The notes: generated by a model not told the origin, from the letters alone. 64,000 nt of DNA from Thalassotalea sp. G2M2-11 (GCF_017168195.1 NZ_JADNYL010000004.1:62001-126000), one strand, 5' to 3'. Shown: positions 53,145 to 62,383, counted from the stretch's first letter. A program made the numbers and translations.

Positions 53145-55757
53145 TTAACATGACTCAGTTAAAAACATGGTTAACTTTTCAGCGGGTACGGGTCTTGAAA
53201 AAAAGTACCCCTGAAATACATCACAGCCTAAATCAGCCAAAATTTCTTTGTGTAGCAAGGTTTCGACGCCTTCTGCGACCACCTTCAAATTCAATCCTTT
53301 TGCCATTGCAATAATCGCCCGAACTATCGTGTGACTTTCGGGTTTTACACCTAAACTTCGGACAAACGATTGATCGATTTTAAGTTCAGTTAACGGGTAT
53401 TGCTGTAAATAAGACAGTGAAGAAAAACCGGTGCCAAAATCATCTAACGACAACTCAATACCACTTCTTCGAATATCACCTAACATTTCAAGTAAATCCC
53501 CATGATCGGTCATTAATACATCTTCAGTGATTTCTAAGATAATACGTGATTTATCAACTTGCGCTTCTTCAATGATATTTCGTATGGTTTGATGGGTATG
53601 CTCTAGCGCAAATTGTCGTGGGGAAATATTGATAGAGACGGTGAATTTTTGTTGAAATTGTTTCGACCACATTCGAATTTGCTGGCAGGCTTTTAATAAG
53701 ATCAAATTGCCCAGTTCGACTATATGGCCAGTTTCCTCTGCCAATGAGATAAAATACCCAGGCGCTAATAACCCTTTTGTAGGATGCTGCCAGCGCACTA
53801 AGGATTCAACCCCCAGCAACTTACCTGTTTGTGAATCTACCTGAGGTTGATAATATAAAACAAACTGATCTTCTTTAATGGCAAGGGTCAATTCCTGCTC
53901 AAGTTCCCACCGTGATTTGATTTCACTCTGTAACGCGTCATCATAGACAAAATATAAATTGTCACCTTCCTGTTTAGACTTTAATAATGCTTGCTCAGCC
54001 ATGCTATAAAAGTTATCAGTACTGATCGTAGAACTTGCCGTTGAGGCAATACCGATATTACAGGAAATAGTCACTTGTAAGCCTTCCGCTTCTATAGGGG
54101 CGGAGAGTTCATCACAAATTTGATGTGCCATTTCATCTAAACAAAAGTCATTGTTTTGCATGCCGAGTAACAGCACAAAATTATCGCCTGAAATCCTTGC
54201 GATCACCGTATCTTTGGCAACAATGCGTTTTAGCCTTCTACTGGTTTCCAGCAATATGGTGTCACCCACATTATAATTGTAGTTCTCATTGATTCTCGCT
54301 AAGCCATTGATATCAAGGTGCATAAGGTAAAGTTTGTCTATAGAATCTTCATCTAATTGATCAATTCTCTCTGCCAAGGTATAAAAGAAAAAGCTTCTAT
54401 TTGGCAGCATGGTAAGAGGATCAAAATTGGCCTGAAAATACATTAACTCTTCTTTTTCTTTATATTTGGAAATATCACTAAATACCGCAATGTAGTTAGT
54501 GATTGACTGATCGTTATCATAAATAACCCGAATATAAAGCCATTCTGAAAATAACTTCCCTTGTTTGTTTTTGTTGATGATTTCCCCTTCCCACATGCCG
54601 TGCTGTTCCAAAGAGTCTCTCATTTTTTGATAGAACTCCTGATCATGTTGACCCGATGATAAGAAGCCAGGAGTCTTGCCTAAAATCTCGCCAATGCTAT
54701 ACCCGGTAATATCACTAAATGCTTTGTTGATTTGGATAATTCTGTTATCTGCATCGGTGATAAAAATGGCTTCTTTGACTGAATTAAAGGTTTCTGCCGA
54801 TAAATTGGACCACTGATGAAACTCTTCTGTTGAAGGCGTCGCTCCAAGAGAAAACTGTCTGATATCAAAGTGTTCAGAGCCTAATTCGGATAAATGCTGA
54901 TCGGTAATATAGAGCTGTAATCGACGATTCAGCTTAGGTTGTAGTTCATTGAGCAAATGGTGAAAATGTAGTCTGTCTGTTAATGGTGCTCTACTGATAA
55001 TGACAAGGTATGCCAGTACTTTTCCTTGATCATTAAAAAATGGGACTCCCGCATAGCTTTCAGCTGACATCTCAACCAACATTTTGTCTTCAGGGTAGAG
55101 TTTTTGAATGTCTTTTTTATGTGTACAAATTTTTCCCTTGGCCGTGATATCACAAGGTGTTCCTTTTAAATCATAAATAAGTTCATCAAAAAATTTTCCA
55201 TCTTGGATACCAACCAATGATTTTGCTGACTTTCCACCTTCAATAGGTAATGCCAACATGACAAAATCAGCTTTGCTATCCTGATAGAGCGTACCAATGA
55301 GTTTTCGGATATGTCGTAATTGAGAATTGCCTAATTGACGCCAGTCTTCTACTTTTGATCTGGCTTCGAGAATGCTTTGAGGCTGTAAGTCATGATCTCT
55401 GAGAATGATAAGTACAAAGAGTTGACCGACAGCATTCAGGTAAGGGTAGCTAATATGCTTGATTCTGTGACTGCTACCATTGTCGTTTGTTAATAAATAT
55501 TCAAACTGAACAGGTTTACTTTCAATATCGTAGTTAAACAGTGTATCCCTAGCATCTTCACTTAAATGTTCAATTTTATTCAGCCAGTTTTGTTTGACAT
55601 TCTCATTTTTAGATTCAATGCCAACAATGCTGTCAAAACATTTTGTGTATTCAACAATCGCATCTGCTTTAGGATCATAAACAAAGACACAATCTCCCAT
55701 TAAGATAGCATGTTGTTTAATCATTGGATGAAAATTTGAATGTAAGTATGAGTTCAT
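53145..55757 (-). CDS. GAF/PAS-GGDEF-EAL protein with degenerate GGDEF
   Basis: 870 residues, no transmembrane segment. Order: N-terminal PAS-like region (MGDCVFVYDPKADAIVEYTK), GAF-like domain (~165-300), PAS/PAC (~320-440, NSVKEAIFITDADNRIIQIN to FSDISKYKEKEEL), GGDEF (~445-610) whose signature is ISGDNFVLLL, so the catalytic GGDEF loop is SGDNF and probably inactive, then EAL (~620-865) with GVESLVRWQHP, NISPRQF, EITEDVLM and SLDDFGTGFSSLSYLQ, which keep the main catalytic acids. It is likely a c-di-GMP phosphodiesterase with an allosteric GGDEF. A sigma54-like promoter lies 52 bases upstream, linking it to the cytochrome island. Confidence 0.9.
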   Translation of the reverse strand: MNSYLHSNFHPMIKQHAILMGDCVFVYDPKADAIVEYTKCFDSIVGIESKNENVKQNWLNKIEHLSEDARDTLFNYDIESKPVQFEYLLTNDNGSSHRIKHISYPYLNAVGQLFVLIILRDHDLQPQSILEARSKVEDWRQLGNSQLRHIRKLIGTLYQDSKADFVMLALPIEGGKSAKSLVGIQDGKFFDELIYDLKGTPCDITAKGKICTHKKDIQKLYPEDKMLVEMSAESYAGVPFFNDQGKVLAYLVIISRAPLTDRLHFHHLLNELQPKLNRRLQLYITDQHLSELGSEHFDIRQFSLGATPSTEEFHQWSNLSAETFNSVKEAIFITDADNRIIQINKAFSDITGYSIGEILGKTPGFLSSGQHDQEFYQKMRDSLEQHGMWEGEIINKNKQGKLFSEWLYIRVIYDNDQSITNYIAVFSDISKYKEKEELMYFQANFDPLTMLPNRSFFFYTLAERIDQLDEDSIDKLYLMHLDINGLARINENYNYNVGDTILLETSRRLKRIVAKDTVIARISGDNFVLLLGMQNNDFCLDEMAHQICDELSAPIEAEGLQVTISCNIGIASTASSTISTDNFYSMAEQALLKSKQEGDNLYFVYDDALQSEIKSRWELEQELTLAIKEDQFVLYYQPQVDSQTGKLLGVESLVRWQHPTKGLLAPGYFISLAEETGHIVELGNLILLKACQQIRMWSKQFQQKFTVSINISPRQFALEHTHQTIRNIIEEAQVDKSRIILEITEDVLMTDHGDLLEMLGDIRRSGIELSLDDFGTGFSSLSYLQQYPLTELKIDQSFVRSLGVKPESHTIVRAIIAMAKGLNLKVVAEGVETLLHKEILADLGCDVFQGYFFSRPVPAEKLTMFLTESC

Positions 55758-55808
55758 AAAGTCAAATGATTTTTATTGAATAATGCTGTTTATTTGAAGT
55801 TTTATACC

Positions 55809-55825
55809 AGCACGTTTTATGCCAG
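55809..55825 (-). promoter_or_regulatory. Sigma54-like promoter CTGGCATAAAACGTGCT
   Basis: TGGCA and TGCT at GG-N10-GC spacing, 52 bases before the GGDEF/EAL gene in the 350-base divergent gap 55758-56107. Confidence 0.48.
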
Positions 55826-56000
55826 CTGTAGTTGTTGAAAAACTGGAGTATCAAGGCCTCTGGCAGATAAACCAACACTTATACTATTGAAAGTATGGCT
55901 TTTATTGCTTAAATGAGATGAATTTTCATCATAAACCGCTATAGACGCCAATGTTGATTAGAGTCAACTAATCCTTCATTAATGCAAATACTTATCACTC

Positions 56001-56017
56001 TTGGTTCAAAATTCGCA
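56001..56017 (+). promoter_or_regulatory. Weak sigma54-like promoter TTGGTTCAAAATTCGCA
   Basis: TTGG and GCA at GG-N10-GC spacing, 91 bases before the FixG-type ferredoxin gene. The -12 element is TCGC instead of TTGC, so this is a weaker match. Confidence 0.35.
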
Positions 56018-56107
56018 TGCAGAATGACATTAACATTGATTTTAAAGGATGCCCTTTTTGTGGTGGCATCAAGAGAAATCAAAGAAAAAAGACATTAGAG
56101 CTAATTT

Positions 56108-57547
56108 ATGACCAAGCAGTATGAGACAATTGATGTACTTGATATAACCCCTAACGCTAGTACGAGTGTGTATTCATCATCTCGTTTAACTGGGCTTGAA
56201 TGGTTTTTTCATCGTCATAAAGACAAACTCAAATGGTTTCATCTGGCAATGTTTGTGCTTTTTTTGATCATATTGTTTGTTCCTCTGTTTTTACCCGAAC
56301 CTAGTGAACAGGCGACGCCATTAGATAATTTCACCGTTTTTGCTAATTACCTTATGTGGGGCTTATGGTTTCCATTGGTTTTTCTCTCGGTAATTTTTAC
56401 TGGTCGTTCATGGTGTGGCCTTTTATGCCCTATGGGAGCTGCCAGTGAATGGGCGAATAAGCGCGGGTTACAAAAACAAATACCAGCATTTATTCGTTGG
56501 GAAGGAATGCCAATTATCAGCTTTTTACTGATTACATTTTTAGGGCAAACAGTGGGAGTTAGAGACCATCCAGAAGCGCTAGCTGAAATATTTGGTGGTG
56601 TTATGTTGATGGCGATCATCGTTGGCTTTATTTGGGGTAAGAAAAACCGAGCATGGTGCCGACATATATGCCCGATCGGCTTGTTACTTGGATTATTTTC
56701 GCGCTTGGGTATTGTTCAGTTTATATCGAAGAAACATAAGCCCGGCGGTGATAAATATGCCGAACAGAGCTTTTGTCCAACAATGATAGACTTGCGTCAT
56801 AAACAAGAGTCGCGCCATTGTATTGAATGTTTTCGTTGTGTAAATCCAGAAGCTAAATCAAGCGTTATGGTCAAACTAAGAAAGCCGGGGCGGGAAGTCG
56901 AACGAATTAAATCACATAATCCTGGTGCTGCTGAGGTGTGTTTTTTTCTGCTTGGCACAGGGTCTGCTCTAGGCGGTTTCTTATGGCTTACCTTACCGAT
57001 TTATCACCAAATGAGACAGGTCGTTGGAGAGTGGTTTGTCGAAAAAGGTTGGTACTGGATTGGTGAGGCTGGCCCGTGGTGGTTAATGAGTAATCATCCA
57101 GAACGTAGAGAGGTCTTCAATTGGTTAGATTTTCTATCCATTATTGGTTTTATGGCAATAGTCACTCTTTGTTTTGCTATTACCCTGTCAGTGATTAATG
57201 TTGTCACTACATGGTTGGCACAAAAAGCGGGCTCAACCGATAGCTTTAAGCATAGTTTTAAAGAATTGGCCTATCAGTATATGCCGATAGCCATGGTGTC
57301 GTTATTAATTGGTTTAGGTGGCAAATTATTTGAGTGGTTAATGATATTCGGCTTAACCGAAGCAAATGTTGTCACTATTAAGCTTGCCGTTTTTTCACTG
57401 AGTATTATCTGGAGTTTGAAGTTAGGTTGGGAGATTCTGGCAGGACAACAAATAGGTAGGCTGGCAAGGATATTGCCTTGTTTATCAGGACTGTTCGGTA
57501 GCTTGTTTGTCGGTTTATGTTGGTGGCCAGCAATCTTTGGCCTGTAG
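56108..57547 (+). CDS. FixG/NapH-type membrane 4Fe-4S protein
   Basis: 479 residues with six or more transmembrane segments. Cys motifs of the polyferredoxin type: GRSWCGLLCPMGA (~residue 97), NRAWCRHICPIG (~180), CPTMIDL (~220) and HCIECFRCVNPEA (~237), giving at least one full [4Fe-4S] set, plus CXXXCP motifs seen in NapH, NosR and FixG/CcoG. It would move electrons through the inner membrane. The following genes encode a P19-like metal protein and a TlpA-like thioredoxin. This resembles FtrD in P19-linked iron uptake systems, although an FTR1 permease is absent here. An alternative is electron supply to the cytochromes of the island. Confidence 0.85.
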   Translation: MTKQYETIDVLDITPNASTSVYSSSRLTGLEWFFHRHKDKLKWFHLAMFVLFLIILFVPLFLPEPSEQATPLDNFTVFANYLMWGLWFPLVFLSVIFTGRSWCGLLCPMGAASEWANKRGLQKQIPAFIRWEGMPIISFLLITFLGQTVGVRDHPEALAEIFGGVMLMAIIVGFIWGKKNRAWCRHICPIGLLLGLFSRLGIVQFISKKHKPGGDKYAEQSFCPTMIDLRHKQESRHCIECFRCVNPEAKSSVMVKLRKPGREVERIKSHNPGAAEVCFFLLGTGSALGGFLWLTLPIYHQMRQVVGEWFVEKGWYWIGEAGPWWLMSNHPERREVFNWLDFLSIIGFMAIVTLCFAITLSVINVVTTWLAQKAGSTDSFKHSFKELAYQYMPIAMVSLLIGLGGKLFEWLMIFGLTEANVVTIKLAVFSLSIIWSLKLGWEILAGQQIGRLARILPCLSGLFGSLFVGLCWWPAIFGL

Positions 57548-57579
57548 TTTTTATTTGATTGAAAATATGTAGAGATATT

Positions 57580-58143
57580 ATGAATATTAAAAGTGTAGTT
57601 TTACTGTTGTCATTATTGACAATCATTAATGTCAGTGCCAATCAGACGCAAAAGGACAGTTTCATAAGATATGGTATGGAAATTAGAGGCATGTATATTC
57701 AACCTGTACTTATGTCAGAAGAGATGGATATGTCGGCCATGAAGCATGAAATGCCAATGAATATGGATGAGATGGAGCATGAGATACCAGAAGGTGCTGA
57801 TATTCATCTGGAGTTAAGAGTTTCAGCAACAGACGATAATCCATACAATTTTAAATCTGGTGCCTGGATACCCTATTTGAAAGTTGACTATAGAATAGAA
57901 AAAGAAGGTGATAGCTGGTTTTCTTCAGGTCGCTTAATGCCTATGGTTGCAAACGACGGCCCTCATTATGGTAACAATGTGAAGTTAAACGGCATTGGCA
58001 AGTATTCAATCAAGTATCGCGTGACAGCTCCTGATTTAATGTTGCATATGGATAAAGAAACTGCACCGAAAAAATGGTTTAAACCCTTTATTGTTTCTTG
58101 GGAATTAACCTACTTAGGTACGGGGAAAAAAGGCGGTTACTAA
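57580..58143 (+). CDS. P19/Tp34-family periplasmic metal-binding protein with Met/His-rich insert
   Basis: 187 residues from the ATG at 57580, which gives a clean signal peptide (MNIKSVVLLLSLLTIINVSA); a TTG at 57559 is in frame. Family features: ADIHLELRVSATDDNPYNF, GAWIPYLKVDYRI, LMPMVANDGPHYGNNVKLNG and KWFKPFIVSWELTYLG, as in P19/FetP/FtrA copper-assisted iron uptake proteins. Between residues ~45 and 68 is an insert with eight Met and two His (e.g. MSEEMDMSAMKHEMPMNMDE), a likely Cu(I)-binding loop. It follows the 4Fe-4S gene by 32 bases. Fe(II) or Cu binding in the periplasm is expected. Confidence 0.85.
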   Translation: MNIKSVVLLLSLLTIINVSANQTQKDSFIRYGMEIRGMYIQPVLMSEEMDMSAMKHEMPMNMDEMEHEIPEGADIHLELRVSATDDNPYNFKSGAWIPYLKVDYRIEKEGDSWFSSGRLMPMVANDGPHYGNNVKLNGIGKYSIKYRVTAPDLMLHMDKETAPKKWFKPFIVSWELTYLGTGKKGGY

Positions 58144-58262
58144 CACTAGCTCAGCGATGTGATCGTGAGTGGGGGTAAGTTTTTTGATTAGGGATTACCG
58201 TAACTTTCGCGACACGTTCTCGTTATTTACACAATTTTTATAAGCAATAGGGGACACTTTCA

Positions 58263-58835
58263 ATGATGTTTAACAAGTACTTCACTCTTGTCTGCTTTTT
58301 ATGTGCGTTCCCTTGTTGGGCAGATCACGCAAAATCAGAACCGAGTGATGGCACGGTAGCGAGTTTTATTGACGTTACTCCGGCTAAATACCTGACACCT
58401 GTCGATTTTTATAATCAACAGGGTGAGGCAATTAATTTTGCTGATTTTAGGGGAAAAGTGCTACTGGTGAACTTATGGGCAACTTGGTGTGGCCCTTGTT
58501 TGAGAGAGCTTCCGTCTTTACAGCGCCTGGCTAATAAACTTGCCGGAACAGATTTTAAATTGCTTGCAATTTCGATTGATCAAGAAAAAACCAGCAGTGA
58601 AATTTATGCCTTTTATCAACAGTTAAATATCACGGCGTTAGGTTTTTATGTTGATTCAAAACAGCAACTTAGCACGATACTACCAACAGATGTTGTCCCA
58701 GCAAGCTTTATAATTAATCGTCAAGGAAAGGTGGTTAGTTATATGCGTAGTTTTGCTGATTGGGATGCTCCTGAAGCTAGCGAGATGATTTTAAGTCATA
58801 TAGGGGCCGTCCCCTATGCCCGACCAGCAATATAA
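58263..58835 (+). CDS. Periplasmic TlpA/ResA-like thioredoxin
   Basis: 190 residues with a signal peptide (FTLVCFLCAFPCWADH). Thioredoxin fold with VNLWATWCGPCLRELPSLQR (redox pair CGPC) and the cis-Pro region TDVVPASFIINRQGKVV. Proteins of this type keep apocytochrome Cys pairs reduced or serve metal uptake systems. It is 119 bases after the P19-like gene, probably the same unit. A second thioredoxin of this kind is encoded at 39560. It lacks a lipobox. Confidence 0.9.
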   Translation: MMFNKYFTLVCFLCAFPCWADHAKSEPSDGTVASFIDVTPAKYLTPVDFYNQQGEAINFADFRGKVLLVNLWATWCGPCLRELPSLQRLANKLAGTDFKLLAISIDQEKTSSEIYAFYQQLNITALGFYVDSKQQLSTILPTDVVPASFIINRQGKVVSYMRSFADWDAPEASEMILSHIGAVPYARPAI

Positions 58836-58962
58836 TCAACTTAACAAATCGGTAATGGTGATTGTTCAAGAGTAACCATTGCTTACGGCCAAAAAGCGAA
58901 CCGCGTAAAAATAACGGCGGCAGCAATCAAATGTTGCAAAAATTATTTCGTTATCTGAACCA

Positions 58963-59601
58963 TTATTTTTTGTCTTGTGATTCTTGTTCAGACTGCCAAT
59001 AGGCTAATGCAGCTCTGGCCTTGGCCACATAAGTATCATCCTTTCTTAAATGGAGATAGGATCTCATCGCTCCCATGGCGATATCATAATCTCCTTCTTG
59101 TTCAGCTACCAATGCCAAGCCGTAATAGGCGTTAGCTTCTTCAGCCCTAATTGTTAAAGCATAGTTAAATGATTTAACCGCTTTTTTCAGCTCGCCTAGG
59201 CCTAGCATAGCAAAGCCTAAGTTCGTATGGGCCTCTGGTAAATTAGGGTGACGCGCTAGCACCTTATGAAGAAGGGTGATCGCTTGTTGAAAGTGTCCTA
59301 TTTGTAGCAACTTAGCTGCATCAGCAAATTGCTGCTGATTAAGTAATTCTTGTTGTTGTTGACTATGCTCGGTAGGGTCTAGTTTTGCGAGCGCCACATT
59401 TGTCGTTTGGCCTTCAGTTGATTGCCTTTGCTTAACCTGCATATAACTTGGTATTGTTGCATTTTCGCTATAGTCTTTATTGTCGCCAATAACCCAGCTG
59501 TCAGGCACAAACGACAACAACACTCCCCCTAATAAAATTACTAGAGTGATAACTAATACTGCGAACGGTCTATTATCGTTTCGTTGTTTAGGCTTAACCA
59601 T
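58963..59601 (-). CDS. Membrane-anchored TPR protein
   Basis: 212 residues. One N-terminal transmembrane segment (FAVLVITLVILLGGVLLSFV), then a Gln/Thr-rich spacer and three TPR units near 95-200 (FQQAITLLHKVLARHPNLPE, LGFAMLGLGELKKAVKSFNY, YGLALVAEQEGDYDIAMGAM). It should face the periplasm as an assembly scaffold, like the CcmI/NrfG type TPRs in cytochrome maturation. It is divergent from the ccsA-like gene. A sigma54-like sequence lies 116 bases upstream. Confidence 0.85.
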   Translation of the reverse strand: MVKPKQRNDNRPFAVLVITLVILLGGVLLSFVPDSWVIGDNKDYSENATIPSYMQVKQRQSTEGQTTNVALAKLDPTEHSQQQQELLNQQQFADAAKLLQIGHFQQAITLLHKVLARHPNLPEAHTNLGFAMLGLGELKKAVKSFNYALTIRAEEANAYYGLALVAEQEGDYDIAMGAMRSYLHLRKDDTYVAKARAALAYWQSEQESQDKK

Positions 59602-59716
59602 TAAATACCTTAAAATATGAACTTTATATTATAAATACCAAAGATCTATAGTAATATGCGCCTAGCATTGACACATTCAGTGCGCTCAAGAATAGCAAAG
59701 CTAACTATTTGAATGA

Positions 59717-59733
59717 AGCATTTTTAATGCCGT
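59717..59733 (-). promoter_or_regulatory. Sigma54-like promoter ACGGCATTAAAAATGCT
   Basis: CGGCA and TGCT at GG-N10-GC spacing, 116 bases before the TPR gene; moderate match. Confidence 0.38.
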
Positions 59734-59773
59734 TACCTTAGGTCACAATCAATAAAAATTTGATAGGCGTATC

Positions 59774-60616
59774 ATGGATACTTGGTTAACTACATTGTCT
59801 TCACACCACAATGAATTACTCTTTTTATGGGCCGCATTAGTTTTTTATGTCTGCTCTGGTAGCCTTTCAATAATTACCACTATCGTCTGGCGGCAAATAC
59901 CTCCCGTTATTCCTTACCTGAGTGTTTTAGGGTTTAGCTTGCATACCCTAGCCATAGCATTGCGCTGGTACCGTGTTGACCACGGACCATTTGTTACTAT
60001 GTTTGAAATTTTATCTAGTAACATTTGGAGTTTTACGCTTATTTGGTTATTTTTTTTCTGGCGTATCAAAGAAATTCGTTTTGCTTTAGTGATTGCACAA
60101 CCCGTGCTTTTTATGATGATGGCATGGCTTTTACTGGCACCCTCTCAGGAAGCAGTGTATCCGGCAACCTACCATACAATATGGTTATATATCCACGTCG
60201 GTTTTGGTAAGGTATTTTTGGCTCTTTTTTATCTGGCCGTTGCGTTATCTTCATTAATTCTCCTCAGAAAAATTAGAAAATGCAGGCTTTGGTTTAGTCA
60301 ACTGCCTGCCGATGAAAATTTAGCCGTTTTAGCGTTTAGGTTTGTTGCTGTTGGCTTGATTTTTCAAACGCTTATGCTGATTGCTGGGGCTATTTGGGCT
60401 CAAGATGCTTGGGGAAGATACTGGGCTTGGGATTCTCTTGAAACTTGGTCCTTTATATCTTGGCTGCTTGTTGCATTATTACTTCATGCTAGAGTGACTT
60501 GGAAAATAAAACCGGATGTCAGTTCCATAATGATCATCATTGTCTTTATTGTTGCTTTTGTCACTTTTTTTGGTGTGCCGTTTATTTCTATGACACCGCA
60601 TCGAGGGGTAGTTTAA
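59774..60616 (+). CDS. ccsA: CcsA/ResC-like cytochrome c assembly protein
   Basis: 280 residues with about eight transmembrane segments. The WWD-type heme-handling signature reads WGRYWAWDSLETWSFISWL near residue 215. Conserved His are seen in LHTLAIALRW, WLYIHVGFGK and LLHARV, matching the heme ligands of System II synthase. CcsA works with a ResB/CcsB partner to export heme and attach it to CXXCH; a ResB-like gene is at 62497. It ends at a bidirectional terminator shared with the convergent cytochrome c5-like gene. Confidence 0.9.
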   Translation: MDTWLTTLSSHHNELLFLWAALVFYVCSGSLSIITTIVWRQIPPVIPYLSVLGFSLHTLAIALRWYRVDHGPFVTMFEILSSNIWSFTLIWLFFFWRIKEIRFALVIAQPVLFMMMAWLLLAPSQEAVYPATYHTIWLYIHVGFGKVFLALFYLAVALSSLILLRKIRKCRLWFSQLPADENLAVLAFRFVAVGLIFQTLMLIAGAIWAQDAWGRYWAWDSLETWSFISWLLVALLLHARVTWKIKPDVSSIMIIIVFIVAFVTFFGVPFISMTPHRGVV

Positions 60617-60632
60617 TTCAGGGGAAAAAATA

Positions 60633-60661
60633 AAAAGCCCTGGGTTGGGGACAGGGCTTTT
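60633..60661. terminator. Bidirectional rho-independent terminator between ccsA and cytochrome c5-like gene
   Basis: AAAAGCCCTG pairs with CAGGGCTTTT across nine bases. A/T tracts flank both sides, so it can stop both convergent transcripts. Confidence 0.85.
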
Positions 60662-60679
60662 GCATTTAGGATAGAGACG

Positions 60680-60973
60680 TTATTTGGCCATATGTTCAAT
60701 GGCTGCTTTATAGTCTTCATCACTACAGTCATTGCACATGCCGCCAGCAGGCATGGCATTCAAACCATTTTTGACACTTGCCAGAAGAGCTTCTATACCT
60801 TTAGCTTTTCGAGCCTTCCATGCCGCTTTATCACCAATTTTTGGGGCATTGGCCGCACCTACCGCATGACAGGTCGCACACGATTGATCGACAATTTTTT
60901 TACCATCTGTTGCATGAACTGCAGTCGACAGTGTTATGGATAACGCAACCCCTATTATTGCTGTCTTTAACAT
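60680..60973 (-). CDS. Cytochrome c5-like monoheme cytochrome
   Basis: 97 residues with a signal peptide (IIGVALSITLSTAVHA). Heme motif CATCHAVGAANAPKIGD, distal Met in NAMPAGGM, and the Cys pair CNDC followed by SDEDYKAAIEHMA, which forms the extra disulfide of cytochrome c5. A soluble periplasmic carrier that could shuttle between inner-membrane donors and the multiheme proteins. The N-terminal domain of the protein at 26506 is of the same kind. A sigma54-like promoter lies 111 bases upstream. Confidence 0.93.
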   Translation of the reverse strand: MLKTAIIGVALSITLSTAVHATDGKKIVDQSCATCHAVGAANAPKIGDKAAWKARKAKGIEALLASVKNGLNAMPAGGMCNDCSDEDYKAAIEHMAK

Positions 60974-61083
60974 ACTATGACCTTACTACTTTTAATTAAA
61001 TACCATGATGAAAAACTTCACCATTTAACACTTTTAATGTATTAAACGCTTGGAGATACAAGCAATTTAATGCAAATAGTAAT

Positions 61084-61100
61084 AGCAAGTTGCAAGCCAA
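61084..61100 (-). promoter_or_regulatory. Sigma54-like promoter TTGGCTTGCAACTTGCT
   Basis: TTGGC and CTTGCT at GG-N10-GC spacing, 111 bases before the cytochrome c5-like gene, in the 345-base gap 60974-61318. One of the strongest matches. Confidence 0.65.
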
Positions 61101-61188
61101 TCATATGAAAATATTGTTGCTTAAAAGCCCTTTATTTTGGCCTTTCAACCAAGATAATGTCATATCTGTACAGTCATACATCACTAAG

Positions 61189-61204
61189 TTCTCAAATACG
61201 AGAA
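61189..61204. promoter_or_regulatory. Palindrome TTCTCAAATACGAGAA, candidate activator site
   Basis: TTCTC-N6-GAGAA, 89 bases upstream of the -24 element at 61100, followed by TTTTGAGAA at about 61216. It resembles the perfect TTCTCA-N4-TGAGAA at 31985. Shared binding by the NtrC-type regulator is a hypothesis. Confidence 0.35.
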
Positions 61205-61318
61205 AACAGGCTTAATTTTGAGAAAAAGTTTGTGATAATGGTAAGGTTTAACAGTGAGATCTACAGGCAATGATTGAAATGAGCAGGTCTGCGTTTGAAA
61301 ATTAGTTTGCTCTCACAA

Positions 61319-62383
61319 CTATTTGTTTTTCCAACCTCCTCTTGGCTTAAATTTGTAATAAAAATTGGCTGGCTTGTTAATTTCTCTTTCAATGCCAACA
61401 TCAAATTCAACGGCTAGGGTTCTAATATATATAACTAAAGCCGCAATCTCTTCGTTGCTTAACATATCTCCCCAACCCGGCATGATATTGCGGCCGTTTT
61501 CGATGCTTTTCTTTAACGTCGCATTACTTTTTTCTAAGCGTTCTCCCAGAGCAAAGGATGGCGAGTTGACATAGTAAGCAATTCCACTAAAGCCATGACA
61601 GCCAGCGCATACCTTTGCGTATGTTTTAGCTCCTAAGGATATGATATCACTCGAATTATGATCGATAGTGGTAGGTTGATTGACTTTGCTGAGCTTAAAA
61701 CCTGTTCGAATATAGAGTAGGACATTTTTTTGATGCTCTTCCGTCAAAATCTGCTTCCACGACGGCATATTATTTTTACCTTCCCTAATACTCTTAAGCA
61801 ATTGTTCATCACTTTTTTCCAAGCGATCTAGCTGTGCAAAAGACGGAGATAAGTTAAAAGTAGCAATACCGTTGAAACCATGGCAGCCAGCACAGAATCC
61901 TCGGTATATTCTTTGGCCATTTTCAAATGGCGAACCACTAGTAAAATAATCAATGTTATTTTCAACTTTAGTTAAGTGCTCATTTAAATCAACATCTGGT
62001 AAGGCACTGCTTGCTTTTGATAACCACAAATTAGACTCTTTAGCATCAAAATAATATTCGGGAATACGAATTAATGCTCTTGCATGAAAAAGCCCCAAGT
62101 TTCTTTGTGCCCTAATTTCTCCATTTTCGGCTGCTAAATGGAACCAGTAATGTGCTTGATCATAATCTTGTTTAGTTGCTTCTCCGAAAAAACTCATATA
62201 GCCAATAAAATTTTGAGCTTTTGGATCTCCTGCTAGCGCTTTTACTAAAAACTTTTGATAAGTTGTTTTGAAACCTTTGATGTTTACAAGTGCAGAGTTG
62301 GCAAGGGACGCTTTTGGAGTCATCAATATCAGAGTCAACAACAAGATAAATAGCGCTTGATAGAAATTATCCCTAATGTTCAT
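61319..62383 (-). CDS. Sel1-repeat protein fused to two class I cytochrome c domains
   Basis: 354 residues from the ATG at 62383, which gives a proper signal peptide (ALFILLLTLILMTPKASLA); an ATG at 62407 adds eight residues. Residues ~30-130 hold Sel1-like repeats (LAGDPKAQNFIGYMSFFGEA, AHYWFHLAAENGEIRAQRNL). Two similar cytochrome domains follow, each with CAGCHGF and a distal Met (NNMPSW and NIMPGW), and share the SPSFA...RLEKS motif, so they arose by duplication. A sigma54-like promoter lies about 70 bases upstream. It may bring a diheme carrier to a scaffold in the periplasm. Confidence 0.9.
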   Translation of the reverse strand: MNIRDNFYQALFILLLTLILMTPKASLANSALVNIKGFKTTYQKFLVKALAGDPKAQNFIGYMSFFGEATKQDYDQAHYWFHLAAENGEIRAQRNLGLFHARALIRIPEYYFDAKESNLWLSKASSALPDVDLNEHLTKVENNIDYFTSGSPFENGQRIYRGFCAGCHGFNGIATFNLSPSFAQLDRLEKSDEQLLKSIREGKNNMPSWKQILTEEHQKNVLLYIRTGFKLSKVNQPTTIDHNSSDIISLGAKTYAKVCAGCHGFSGIAYYVNSPSFALGERLEKSNATLKKSIENGRNIMPGWGDMLSNEEIAALVIYIRTLAVEFDVGIEREINKPANFYYKFKPRGGWKNK

